Source: an uncultured Lachnospiraceae bacterium
Lineage (GTDB): Bacteria > Bacillota > Clostridia > Lachnospirales > Lachnospiraceae
Length of the DNA stretch: 38,719 nucleotides
Assembly (NCBI GenBank): GCA_947599905.1
Contig: CANQFR010000007.1
Location: 1 to 38,719, forward strand
Reading direction: 5' to 3'
The first letter of the stretch is position 1, and every line of letters starts with the position of its first letter. The notes under the pieces are model-generated. The model did not search any database, had not been told where the DNA came from, and saw nothing but the letters and a program-made list of their open reading frames with translations. Both the position numbers and the translations under genes were made by a program. This document shows positions 1-9,032 of this stretch, piece after piece.

Positions 1-47
1 CTATAGTATAATTTATATTGACGGGTTTGGCAACTCATGAAAAAAGA

Positions 48-76
48 TTGACGAAAGCATGGAAAAAGGGTACACT
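48..76 (+). promoter_or_regulatory. Sigma-A-type promoter for metG
   Basis: TTGACG (48-53), 17-nt spacer, TACACT (71-76), upstream of metG with a ~110-nt leader. Confidence 0.6.
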
Positions 77-191
77 GAATGTAATCGTCCGGCAGCGGAA
101 GCCGGAGTGGTACGGCTTCGTGAGCCTGTGAAGGCAGAAACCGCCTGACAGGGCCGTACAGGACAGAGCGTTTTCAAAAGGAGAATCGGAC

Positions 192-2369
192 ATGTGCGAC
201 AAATGCAAGAAACCCTATTATATTACGACAGCCATCGCCTACACCTCGGGAAAGCCCCACATCGGCAATACCTATGAGATTGTGCTGGCGGACAGCATCG
301 CCCGCTATAAGCGAGCCCAGGGCTACGACGTGTTCTTCCAGACCGGCACTGACGAGCACGGCCAGAAGATCGAGCTGAAGGCCCAGGAAGCCGGCGTGAC
401 ACCGAAGGAATTCGTGGACGGCGTGGCCGCGCAGATCAAGTCGATCTGGGATCTGATGAACACTTCCTATGATAAGTTCATCCGCACCACGGATAAGGAC
501 CACGAGATCCAGATTCAGAAGGTATTTAAGAAAATGTATGACCAGGGGGACATTTACAAAGGCTACTATGAGGGCCTGTACTGCACGCCCTGCGAGTCCT
601 TCTGGACCGAATCCCAGCTCGTGGACGGCAAATGCCCGGACTGCGGCCGGGAGGTGAAGCCCGCCAGGGAAGAGGCTTATTTCTTTAAGATGAGCAAATA
701 CGCGGACAGGCTGATCCAGTATATCAACGACCATCCGGAATTTATCCAGCCGGTGTCCCGCAAGAACGAGATGATGAATAATTTCCTGCTTCCGGGCCTG
801 CAGGATCTGTGCGTGTCCAGGACTTCGTTCACCTGGGGCATCCCGGTGACCTTCGACCCGAAGCATGTGACGTATGTGTGGCTGGACGCGCTGACCAACT
901 ATATCACCGGCATCGGCTACGACTGCGATGGCGACAGCTCAGAGCGGTTTAAGAAATACTGGCCGGCGGATCTGCATCTGATCGGCAAGGATATCATCCG
1001 CTTCCATACGATCTACTGGCCTATTTTCCTGATGTCGCTGGGTCTGCCGCTGCCGAAGCAGGTGTTCGGCCATCCGTGGCTGCTGATGAGCGGCGGCAAG
1101 ATGAGCAAGTCCAGGGGCAATATCATCTACGCCGACGACCTGGTGCGGTTCTTCGGCGTAGATGCGGTGCGCTACTATGTGCTGCATGAGACGCCCTTTG
1201 ACAATGACGGCAACGTGACGTGGGAGCTGATCGCGGAGCGGTATAATTCCGATCTGGCCAATATCCTGGGGAACCTGGTGAGCCGGACGATCTCCATGAG
1301 CAACAAATACTTCGGCGGCGTCGTAAAGAAGACCGGCGTAGCGGAGGAAATGGACGCGGATCTGAAGGCGACGGTGCTGGAGGCCGTGAAGAAGGTGGAC
1401 GCGAAGATGGAGGAGCTGCGGGTGGCGGACGCCATCACGGAGATCTTCGGCATTTTCCGCCGCAGCAACAAGTATATTGATGAGACCACGCCGTGGACGC
1501 TGGCGAAAGACGAGGCGAAGAAGGATAGACTTTCGGAGGTGCTTTATAATCTGACGGAGGCCATTACCATCGGCGCGTCGCTTCTGGAGGCGTTCATGCC
1601 GGAGACTTCACAGAAGATCCTGGCACAGTTGAATACCGAGAAGCGGGAGCTTTCGCAGATGGACAAGTTCGGACTGTATCCGGACGGCAATAAAGTGACG
1701 GAGAAGCCGGAGATCTTGTTCGCCAGACTGGACTTAAACGAGATCATGGACAAGGTGAACGCGATGAACGCGGAGCGGGAGGCGGCGCAGGCGGCTGAGA
1801 ATGCGGCGGGCGGAACAGCTGCGGGCGAAGCGGATAACGCTGACGAAGCGGCGGGTGCTGTGACCGGAAGCGCGGCACCAGATAAGACAGAGACTGACGC
1901 GGGTTCCGGAACCGGCAGTACGGCGGCAGAGGGCGCCGTGGCCGGCGCGGCCAAAGCGGCGGACGGACAGCCGGCTGGCGCGAAAGGCGGAACCGGCGGC
2001 GCAGCCGGAGAATCCGCCCCGGAAACTGCCATTGAGGCCAAGCCCGAGATCACCTACGATGATTTCGCGAAACTCCAGTTTGCCGTAGGCGAGATCATTG
2101 CCTGCGAGGAAGTGAAGAAGTCGAAGAAGCTTCTCTGCAGCCAGGTGAAGATCGGCGGCGAGGTCCGTCAGATCTTAAGCGGTATCAAGTCTGATTATAC
2201 GCCGGAGCAGATGGTCGGCAAGAAGGTCATGGTCCTCATGAACCTGGCCCCCCGCAAGATGGCGGGTCTGGAGTCCCAGGGGATGCTTCTGTGTGCTGAG
2301 GATGCGGAAGGCAATCTGACCCTGATGACGCCGGAGAAGGATATGCCGTCCGGCGCGGAGATTTGCTGA
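192..2369 (+). CDS. metG: Methionine--tRNA ligase with C-terminal tRNA-binding (EMAP/Trbp111-like) domain
   Basis: YYITTAIAYTSGKPHIGN start, KMSKSRGN motif, C-terminal FAKLQFAVGEIIACEEVKKSKKLLCSQVKIGG; RBS AAGGAG upstream. Confidence 0.97.
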   Translation: MCDKCKKPYYITTAIAYTSGKPHIGNTYEIVLADSIARYKRAQGYDVFFQTGTDEHGQKIELKAQEAGVTPKEFVDGVAAQIKSIWDLMNTSYDKFIRTTDKDHEIQIQKVFKKMYDQGDIYKGYYEGLYCTPCESFWTESQLVDGKCPDCGREVKPAREEAYFFKMSKYADRLIQYINDHPEFIQPVSRKNEMMNNFLLPGLQDLCVSRTSFTWGIPVTFDPKHVTYVWLDALTNYITGIGYDCDGDSSERFKKYWPADLHLIGKDIIRFHTIYWPIFLMSLGLPLPKQVFGHPWLLMSGGKMSKSRGNIIYADDLVRFFGVDAVRYYVLHETPFDNDGNVTWELIAERYNSDLANILGNLVSRTISMSNKYFGGVVKKTGVAEEMDADLKATVLEAVKKVDAKMEELRVADAITEIFGIFRRSNKYIDETTPWTLAKDEAKKDRLSEVLYNLTEAITIGASLLEAFMPETSQKILAQLNTEKRELSQMDKFGLYPDGNKVTEKPEILFARLDLNEIMDKVNAMNAEREAAQAAENAAGGTAAGEADNADEAAGAVTGSAAPDKTETDAGSGTGSTAAEGAVAGAAKAADGQPAGAKGGTGGAAGESAPETAIEAKPEITYDDFAKLQFAVGEIIACEEVKKSKKLLCSQVKIGGEVRQILSGIKSDYTPEQMVGKKVMVLMNLAPRKMAGLESQGMLLCAEDAEGNLTLMTPEKDMPSGAEIC

Positions 2370-2401
2370 CAGACATTTGAAGAAGGAAATATCATAATCG
2401 G

Positions 2402-2433
2402 CGGCATACCAAAGTTATGACAGGTATGCCGCT
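2402..2433 (+). terminator. Hairpin terminator after metG
   Basis: Perfect 10-bp inverted repeat GCGGCATACC / GGTATGCCGC followed by TCTGTTG. Confidence 0.5.
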
Positions 2434-2492
2434 CTGTTGCCGTCGGCAGACAGCAAGAAATCGATATTCGCCGGAGGGGACAAGTCTGGCAA

Positions 2493-3326
2493 GTGAGGAA
2501 GATACCGGGGAGTGTGAATATGAACGGGGAATCGCAGGAGTTGTACCGGCAGGAACCTGAGACGCAGGAATCAGAACATCAATCGCAGGGGGCGATGCGT
2601 CCCCGCTATCAGATACTGAGCAGCAACGCGCTGAAGCTGATCGCGCTGATCACAATGATCATCGACCATATCGGCGCCGCGGTTCTGGAAATGGGTGTCA
2701 TAGAGGGATATAATATCGGAGCGCTGAATATTTCCTATGAAACGGCGATCTTCTGGTGGAATGTGGACAGCGTGCTGCGTGCGATCGGGCGGATCGCATT
2801 TCCGATTTACTGCTTCCTGATCACGGAGGGGTACGTGCACACCCGCAATCCCCGTAAATACGCGCTGCGGCTGGGAGTCTTTGCGCTGATTTCGGAAATA
2901 CCGTTTGATCTGGCGTTTTCCCATAGCTGGTGGAGTATGGAGTATCAGAATGTGTTCTTTACGCTGCTTCTGGGGCTTCTGGCGATCATGGCGATCGATG
3001 AGTGTGAGAAGCGGGCGAAGAGCCGCTGGGTTGGCCTGGCTGCGGCCTTCTGTTTCGTGATGCTGGGCGATGTGCTCCGTACGGATTACGGCGCGTTCGG
3101 CGTATTTTTCATTGTGGTACTGTATGTGTTCCGGAACTGCGGATGGATCCGTACGGTGATCGGCTGCCTGCTGATCGCCTGGGAGACCACGGGTCCGCTG
3201 GCGTTTATCCCGATTCAGATGTATAACGGCGAACGCGGTCGGCTGCGCCTGAAATACTTATTTTATGCGTTCTATCCAGTGCATCTGGTGATTCTGTATG
3301 CGGTCTGCATGGCGATTTTGAGATGA
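2493..3326 (+). CDS. TraX family membrane protein (acyltransferase-like)
   Basis: NALKLIALITMIIDHIGA motif, multiple TM segments, IPFDLAF...QNVFFTLLLGL; start could be the ATG at 2520. Confidence 0.85.
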   Translation: MRKIPGSVNMNGESQELYRQEPETQESEHQSQGAMRPRYQILSSNALKLIALITMIIDHIGAAVLEMGVIEGYNIGALNISYETAIFWWNVDSVLRAIGRIAFPIYCFLITEGYVHTRNPRKYALRLGVFALISEIPFDLAFSHSWWSMEYQNVFFTLLLGLLAIMAIDECEKRAKSRWVGLAAAFCFVMLGDVLRTDYGAFGVFFIVVLYVFRNCGWIRTVIGCLLIAWETTGPLAFIPIQMYNGERGRLRLKYLFYAFYPVHLVILYAVCMAILR

Positions 3327-3343
3327 GAGAGGGCGCTGGAGAA

Positions 3344-4108
3344 ATGATCATTGACACCCACGCGCATTATGACGATGACGCGTTTGACGAAGACAGGGAA
3401 ATACTGCTGGCCGGGCTCCAGGCGGCTGGAATCGGCACGGTGGTGAACATCGGCGCCAGCATTGATTCCACGAAGACGACGCTTGCGCTGGCAGAGAAAT
3501 ATCCGTTCATCTACGCCGCTGTGGGCGTGCATCCCAGCGAAACGGCGGAGCTTACTGAAGAAAAGATGCGGTGGCTTGAGGAAATGTGCGCGCGCCCGAA
3601 GGTCGTGGCTGTCGGTGAAATCGGCCTGGATTATCATTGGGACGAGCCGGAGCGGGAGGTGCAGAAGCACTGGTTCCGGGAGCAGATCCGCCTGGCCCGC
3701 CGTGTGGACCTGCCGGTCGTCGTTCACAGCAGGGATGCCGCGAAAGATACGTTGGATATAATAAAAGAAGAGAAGGCGGCGGAAGCCGGAGGCGTGATCC
3801 ACTGTTTTTCCTACGGCGTCGAGGTGGCGCGGGAGTATCTGGATATGGGGTTTTATCTCGGCGTCGGCGGCGTGCTGACATTCAAGAACGCGAAGAAGCT
3901 CCGGGAAGTCGTGGCGTATATGCCGGTGGACCGCCTGCTTCTGGAGACGGACTGCCCCTATATGGCCCCGACGCCGCACCGCGGAGAGCGGAATTCGTCG
4001 ATGTACCTGCCGCTGGTGGTGAAGGCGGTCGGTGAGATCAAAGGCCTTTCGGAGGAGGAAGTGATTGCTGTGACGGAAGCGAACGCGCGGCGGATGTACA
4101 GGCTTTAA
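3344..4108 (+). CDS. tatD: TatD family metal-dependent hydrolase (DNase)
   Basis: MIIDTHAHYDDDAF, GEIGLDYHWD, VVHSRDA, LLETDCPYMAPTPHRGERN; ORF also open from ATG 3323. Confidence 0.93.
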   Translation: MIIDTHAHYDDDAFDEDREILLAGLQAAGIGTVVNIGASIDSTKTTLALAEKYPFIYAAVGVHPSETAELTEEKMRWLEEMCARPKVVAVGEIGLDYHWDEPEREVQKHWFREQIRLARRVDLPVVVHSRDAAKDTLDIIKEEKAAEAGGVIHCFSYGVEVAREYLDMGFYLGVGGVLTFKNAKKLREVVAYMPVDRLLLETDCPYMAPTPHRGERNSSMYLPLVVKAVGEIKGLSEEEVIAVTEANARRMYRL

Positions 4109-4169
4109 CCAACGCATTCCCGGAGTGAACACGTCCGAAGGACTATGAACAGAGAAAGGACCATACGCG

Positions 4170-5063
4170 ATGCCGACGCTTGGCAACCCGAAGAACACGA
4201 TCGGGATCATTCAGAAATACAACTTCATGTTTCAGAAGAAATTCGGCCAGAATTTCCTCATTGACACCCACGTTCTGGATAAGATCATCCGGGCGGCGGA
4301 GGTGACAAAGGACGACTGTGTGCTGGAGATCGGCCCCGGTATCGGCACGATGACCCAGTATCTGGCGGAGAGCGTCGGACATGTGGTGGCAGTGGAGATC
4401 GACGCGAACCTGATACCGATTCTGAACGAGACGCTGGCGGATTATGATAATGTAACCGTCCTGAACGCGGATATCCTGAAGCTGGATATCGCAGAGCTGG
4501 CGCGGGAGTACGGCGGCGGCCGGCCCCTGAAGGTGGTGGCGAATCTGCCCTACTATATCACGACGCCGATCATCATGAACCTGCTCGAGGGCAGCGCCCC
4601 CGTTGACAATATCACGGTCATGGTGCAGAAGGAAGTGGCCGACCGGATGCAGACCGGCCCCGGAAGCAAGGACTACGGCGCGCTCTCGCTGGCGGTTCAG
4701 TATTACGCGGAGCCGTATATCGTGGCCAATGTGCCGCCCAACTGCTTTATGCCGCGGCCGGCGGTGGGTTCGGCGGTGATCCGGCTTAAGAAACTGCCGA
4801 AGCCGCCGGTGCAGGTAAATGATGCGGAGCTGATGTTCCGTCTGATCCGCGCGTCGTTCAATCAGCGGCGCAAAACGCTACTGAACGGACTCGGGAACGC
4901 CGCGGAGCTGTCATTTCCGAAGGAGAAGATTGCGGCGGCCATCGCGGCCTGCGGCCTGGAATCCGCGGTGCGAGGAGAGACGCTGACGCTTGCGCAGTTC
5001 GCGCAGCTGGCGGATGCGCTGGATGCGCAGGCGGGAGCAGATGAGGCCGGAAGAGAGCTGTAA
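4170..5063 (+). CDS. rsmA: 16S rRNA (adenine(1518)-N(6)/adenine(1519)-N(6))-dimethyltransferase
   Basis: FMFQKKFGQNFLIDTHVLDKI, LEIGPGIGTMTQYLA, NLPYYITTPI. Confidence 0.96.
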   Translation: MPTLGNPKNTIGIIQKYNFMFQKKFGQNFLIDTHVLDKIIRAAEVTKDDCVLEIGPGIGTMTQYLAESVGHVVAVEIDANLIPILNETLADYDNVTVLNADILKLDIAELAREYGGGRPLKVVANLPYYITTPIIMNLLEGSAPVDNITVMVQKEVADRMQTGPGSKDYGALSLAVQYYAEPYIVANVPPNCFMPRPAVGSAVIRLKKLPKPPVQVNDAELMFRLIRASFNQRRKTLLNGLGNAAELSFPKEKIAAAIAACGLESAVRGETLTLAQFAQLADALDAQAGADEAGREL

Positions 5064-5107
5064 GCGGCAGGCGTGAGAAGAAAGTGAACCAGAGGAGGAT
5101 CTCAGAT

Positions 5108-5800
5108 ATGTTAGGAATCATCGGCGCCATGGCCCAGGAGGTCGCGGCATTAAAGGAAGCTATGAATGATGTGACAGTCCGCACGCTGGCCGGAATGGAT
5201 TTTTATCAGGGAACGATCGACGGCAAAGAAGCGGTGGTCGTGCGTTCCGGCATCGGCAAGGTGAACGCGGCCATCTGCTGCCAGATTCTGGCCGACCGCT
5301 ACGGCGTGGACGCGGTCATCAATACCGGCATTGCCGGTTCCCTGCGGGCGGAGATCAATATCGGCGATATCGTGCTGTCGTCCGACGCGCTGCAGCACGA
5401 CATGGATGCAACCGGTTTCGGTTATCCGGTGGGCGTGATCCCGCAGATGGATGTGTCCGTCTTTCGCGGCGACGCGGCGCTGATTGCGGCGGCGCGCGAA
5501 AGCTGCGCGAGGGTGAACCCAGAGATCGGCGTACACGTCGGACGCGTGGTCAGCGGCGACCAGTTTATTTCCGATAAGGCAAAGAAGACGTGGCTGGCCG
5601 GGACATTTGCGGGTTACTGTACAGAGATGGAAGGAGCGGCCATCGCGCAGGCGGCTTACCTGAACGGGATTCCGTTCCTGATCATCCGCGCCATTTCCGA
5701 CAAGGCGGACGACTCCGCGGAGATGGACTACGGAGAGTTTGAGGCAAAGGCCATTGCGCACAGCGTGAAGCTGGTGCTGGATATGGTCCGGACCCTGTAA
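5108..5800 (+). CDS. mtnN: 5'-methylthioadenosine/S-adenosylhomocysteine nucleosidase
   Basis: MLGIIGAMAQEV start with AGGAGG upstream; VINTGIAG, GDQFISD, EMEGAAIAQAAY, RAISDKAD. Confidence 0.95.
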   Translation: MLGIIGAMAQEVAALKEAMNDVTVRTLAGMDFYQGTIDGKEAVVVRSGIGKVNAAICCQILADRYGVDAVINTGIAGSLRAEINIGDIVLSSDALQHDMDATGFGYPVGVIPQMDVSVFRGDAALIAAARESCARVNPEIGVHVGRVVSGDQFISDKAKKTWLAGTFAGYCTEMEGAAIAQAAYLNGIPFLIIRAISDKADDSAEMDYGEFEAKAIAHSVKLVLDMVRTL

Positions 5801-5815
5801 AATGCATCAAGAATC

Positions 5816-5873
5816 ATTCTCAACCCCCTGAGAATCGTTTCCTGTCGTGATTTGACGAACGATTCCGGGGGTT
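5816..5873 (+). terminator. Compound hairpin downstream of mtnN with two mutually exclusive pairings
   Basis: ATTCTCA/TGAGAAT (5816-5822/5829-5835) versus AACCCCC..GAATCGTT/AACGATTC.GGGGGTT (5822-5839/5858-5873). Confidence 0.45.
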
Positions 5874-5902
5874 CTTAACTTCCCAAACTCAAAATCAACA
5901 GT

Positions 5903-5908
5903 TATAAT
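5903..5908 (+). promoter_or_regulatory. Candidate -10 element (TATAAT)
   Basis: Exact TATAAT; the -35 (TTCCCA, 17 nt upstream) is weak. Confidence 0.35.
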
Positions 5909-6020
5909 GATGACGTTGACCGGACATGCGTCCCGGGCATCCGCGGGCGCGCAGCTGATGGCGCGGGGCGGCGTGGACGGCTGAGCAGTTTATCCAATTA
6001 TGGAAAGGGGAGTTACAGGG

Positions 6021-7187
6021 ATGATTCAAATTCTTGAATCCGGACAGGCATTGTACGCACTGGCGGCCGTCTGTATTCTGGGGCTTCTGACCCGGCTGAC
6101 GGCGCGGACTCTCTACCGAAGACTGATCAGGGAAACTGACAACATGGCACTGACGAAGAACCGCTATCTGCGGGAATTTAAGCAGAAGGCGGAAAATACA
6201 TACCGGCTGAATCAGGGAATCACCAACACGCAGGCGTATCTGGAAAAGCAGATAAATGGATACCGCTTTCTCGGCATCAGCTTAAATGGCTGGAGCAATC
6301 TGGCCGGACAGATGACGCTTCTGTGCTTCCTGCTGGGCGGCGCCGGTTCGTTTCTGGCGTACTGGTATCGGTGCGACACCTACTATGTCGTACTGTACGC
6401 CACGATCGGCATTCTTACGGGGCTTCTGACCATGTTTCTGGACATCGGCGTGAACCTGACGGAGAAACATTCGCAGCTGCTTAACGTGCTGCAGGACTAT
6501 CTGGAAAATTCGCTCTGTCTCCGGCTCGCGCGGGAGACCGCCGCGGCGGCCGATTATGCCGGCGGGCGGGACAGGCTTTCCGGCAGCGTCGTACAGGAAC
6601 CGCGGGCTGTCAGCAGGGACAGCGTCCGCACCGGCAGTCCGTCTGACCGCACGGCCTATGACGACGGCGGGACGGCGGGACGGGACGGCGTCGGCCGTGA
6701 GCCGTCAGGGAGCGGGAACCGCGCCGCGATCCGCAGTATCGCACGCGGTCCCAGGAGTGCAGATACGGAAGGAGGCCGTTTAGGCGGCCCGGCCGCGGAT
6801 AGCGAACGGAGCGGCAATGCCCGGGAACCCGACTTCGGTGATGAAGCCCGCCCGCTGAACCGGAGTATGCGGCGCGGCGAGCGGGCGGGCAGAAAGAAAC
6901 CATCGCCGGCCGCGGAGGAAGCGCCGGCCGCGGACCGCGGCCTATCGGATCGCGGTTCATCGGAGCGGGGGTTGTCGGACCGCGGACTGCCAGACCGTGG
7001 TTCATCGGATCGCGGACTCCCCGAAGGCAAGGAGCGCTGGCGGCCGGATTCGGACGAAGTGCGGCGCAGTCTGGAGCAGATTGCGGTCAGCCGCGAGAAG
7101 AGCCGCTCTGACGGCGAGTGGCTCAAGGAACTGTCGCCCGACGAGCTGGAACTGGTCGGGGAGATATTGAAACAATATCTCGAGTAG
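6021..7187 (+). CDS. Hypothetical membrane protein with long Arg/Ser/Gly-rich low-complexity C-terminus
   Basis: N-terminal hydrophobic segments, then disordered RSDRG-rich region; RBS AAAGGGGAG before ATG 6021. Confidence 0.75.
   Translation: MIQILESGQALYALAAVCILGLLTRLTARTLYRRLIRETDNMALTKNRYLREFKQKAENTYRLNQGITNTQAYLEKQINGYRFLGISLNGWSNLAGQMTLLCFLLGGAGSFLAYWYRCDTYYVVLYATIGILTGLLTMFLDIGVNLTEKHSQLLNVLQDYLENSLCLRLARETAAAADYAGGRDRLSGSVVQEPRAVSRDSVRTGSPSDRTAYDDGGTAGRDGVGREPSGSGNRAAIRSIARGPRSADTEGGRLGGPAADSERSGNAREPDFGDEARPLNRSMRRGERAGRKKPSPAAEEAPAADRGLSDRGSSERGLSDRGLPDRGSSDRGLPEGKERWRPDSDEVRRSLEQIAVSREKSRSDGEWLKELSPDELELVGEILKQYLE
6933..7022 (+). repeat. Six tandem 15-bp repeats encoding (D/E)RG(L/S)(S/P)
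   Basis: DRGLS-DRGSS-ERGLS-DRGLP-DRGSS-DRGLP read directly. Confidence 0.85.
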
Positions 7188-7478
7188 CCGCGGGAAACTG
7201 CCGCGGTTCACCGCGGCATTTGACGAAAAAACAGAACAATATCTATCGCAAAATGAGACAGATTATGCTATACTGTACCCAGAGGCTGAATGTCCGGCGC
7301 CGTCCGGCCGTGCTGCAGGCCAATCAACCGGCTGGCCGCGCGCGGAACGACGGCCCGGCCGAGTCGCAGACTAACCGACTGGACGCGCCGCCGCCCGGAC
7401 GCACAGGCTGTGCAGCGCCGGAACCGGAAGCCGCAGTGTGTACAGGCGCCGCCTGACAATATGATAAAAGGAGAGTGT

Positions 7479-8834
7479 ATGACCATGGGAAGAGAAGTTA
7501 CGTTTGATTATTCGAAGACTGCCGGATTCATTTCCGCGGAAGAGATCGCGAACATGAAGGCGTCCGTGCTGTGCGCGAAGGACGTCCTGACCGCGAAGAC
7601 CGGCGCGGGCAATGATTTCCTGGGCTGGATCGACCTGCCGGTCGACTATGACAAGGAAGAGTTCGCGCGGATCAAGAAGGCCGCGGCTAAGATTCAGGGC
7701 GATTCCGACGTACTGCTGGTCATCGGCATCGGCGGTTCTTATCTGGGAGCGCGCGCAGCCATCGAATTCCTGACCCACAGCTTCTACAATGTGCTTGATA
7801 AGGCGGACCGGAAGACCCCGGAGATCTATTTCGTAGGCAACAGCATCAGCAGCAAGTATATCAAAGACCTGCAGGATGTACTGAAGGGGAAAGATTTCTC
7901 CATTAATATCATCTCCAAGTCCGGCACCACCACAGAACCGGCCATTGCGTTCCGCGTGTTCAAGGAGATGCTGATCGCAAAGTACGGCAAGGAAGAGGCC
8001 AATAAGCGTATCTACGCGACGACGGACAAGGCGAGAGGCGCCCTGAAGAGCCTGGCGAACCAGGAAGGGTACGAGAGTTTTGTCGTACCGGACGACGTGG
8101 GCGGCCGTTTCTCAGTCCTGACGGCGGTAGGCCTGCTTCCGATCGCGGTCAGCGGCGCGGACATCGACCAGCTGATGGCAGGCGCGGCTTATGGCCGTGA
8201 GAAGGCCCTGAATACTCCTTATGAGGAGAACCCGGCGCTTCTGTACGCGGCTGTCCGCAACATCCTGCTTCGGAAAGGCAAACAGGTTGAGATCGTGGCC
8301 AATTATGAGCCCAGCCTTCATTATGTTTCCGAATGGTGGAAGCAGCTCTACGGCGAGAGCGAGGGCAAGGACCAGAAGGGCATTTTCCCGGCGGCGGTCG
8401 ACCTGACCACCGACCTGCACTCTATGGGACAGTTTATCCAGGACGGCGCGCGCATTATGTTCGAGACCGTGATCTGCGTGGAAGAGTCCGAGGCGGAGGT
8501 AGTGCTTAAGAAGGAAGAGATCGACACCGACGGCATGAATTATCTGGCCGGAAAGACCGTGGACTTTGTGAATAAGAGTGCAATGAACGGCACGATCCTG
8601 GCCCACACCGACGGCCATACGCCGAACCTGAAGGTGAATGTCCCGGCGCAGGACGCCTACAGCTTAGGGCAGCTCTTCTATTTCTTCGAGTTTGCCTGCG
8701 GCGTCAGCGGTTACCTGCTGGGCGTGAATCCGTTCAACCAGCCCGGCGTCGAGAGCTATAAGAAGAATATGTTCGCGCTCCTCGGCAAACCCGGCTACGA
8801 GGCGGAGCGGGAAGCGCTGCTGAAGAGGCTGTAA
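7479..8834 (+). CDS. pgi: Glucose-6-phosphate isomerase
   Basis: [66 protein letters not shown] before ATG 7479, so the 5' extension to 7290 is probably untranslated. Confidence 0.96.
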   Translation: MTMGREVTFDYSKTAGFISAEEIANMKASVLCAKDVLTAKTGAGNDFLGWIDLPVDYDKEEFARIKKAAAKIQGDSDVLLVIGIGGSYLGARAAIEFLTHSFYNVLDKADRKTPEIYFVGNSISSKYIKDLQDVLKGKDFSINIISKSGTTTEPAIAFRVFKEMLIAKYGKEEANKRIYATTDKARGALKSLANQEGYESFVVPDDVGGRFSVLTAVGLLPIAVSGADIDQLMAGAAYGREKALNTPYEENPALLYAAVRNILLRKGKQVEIVANYEPSLHYVSEWWKQLYGESEGKDQKGIFPAAVDLTTDLHSMGQFIQDGARIMFETVICVEESEAEVVLKKEEIDTDGMNYLAGKTVDFVNKSAMNGTILAHTDGHTPNLKVNVPAQDAYSLGQLFYFFEFACGVSGYLLGVNPFNQPGVESYKKNMFALLGKPGYEAEREALLKRL

Positions 8835-8841
8835 ATATTAA

Positions 8842-8922
8842 ATACGAAGAGAGCGTCACTGGCGCTCTCTTCGCATGGAAATACAAGCAAAGCGTCACTG
8901 GCGCCTTGCTTGCATGGAAATA
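8842..8922 (+). repeat. Two tandem hairpin units (period 39 bp) downstream of pgi
   Basis: ATACGAAGAGAGCGTCACTGGCGCTCTCTTCGCATGGAAATA and ATACAAGCAAAGCGTCACTGGCGCCTTGCTTGCATGGAAATA; 11-bp stems, identical TCACTGG loop. Confidence 0.85.
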
Positions 8923-8923
8923 A

Positions 8924-8971
8924 AAACCGCTCGCCGCGGACTCGACCGATATCCGCTGCGGGCGGTTTCTC
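8924..8971 (-). terminator. Terminator-like hairpin between convergent genes (U-run on the - strand)
   Basis: AAACCGCTCGCCGCGG pairs with CCGCTGCGGGCGGTTT; the minus strand reads GGTTTTTATTT after the stem. Confidence 0.6.
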
Positions 8972-9032
8972 TGTGTTAAGGATTCCGTGTATCCGGGTCC
9001 GATTCCGACCCCCTGCACGCCGTCAGATCCGC

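Noticed and set aside
101-120. T-box-like string AGTGGTACGGC in the metG leader
   Set aside because: Resembles UGGN of a T-box bulge, but the leader is only ~110 nt, lacks the AGGGUGGNACCGCG core, and shows no specifier stem or terminator
2493-3326. TraX gene as evidence of a conjugative element
   Set aside because: TraX-family proteins are common chromosomal membrane proteins in Clostridia; no relaxase, T4SS or integrase in the window
7290-7478. N-terminal 63-aa extension of Pgi
   Set aside because: Arg-rich, unlike Pgi, and a clear RBS AAAGGAGAG precedes the ATG at 7479
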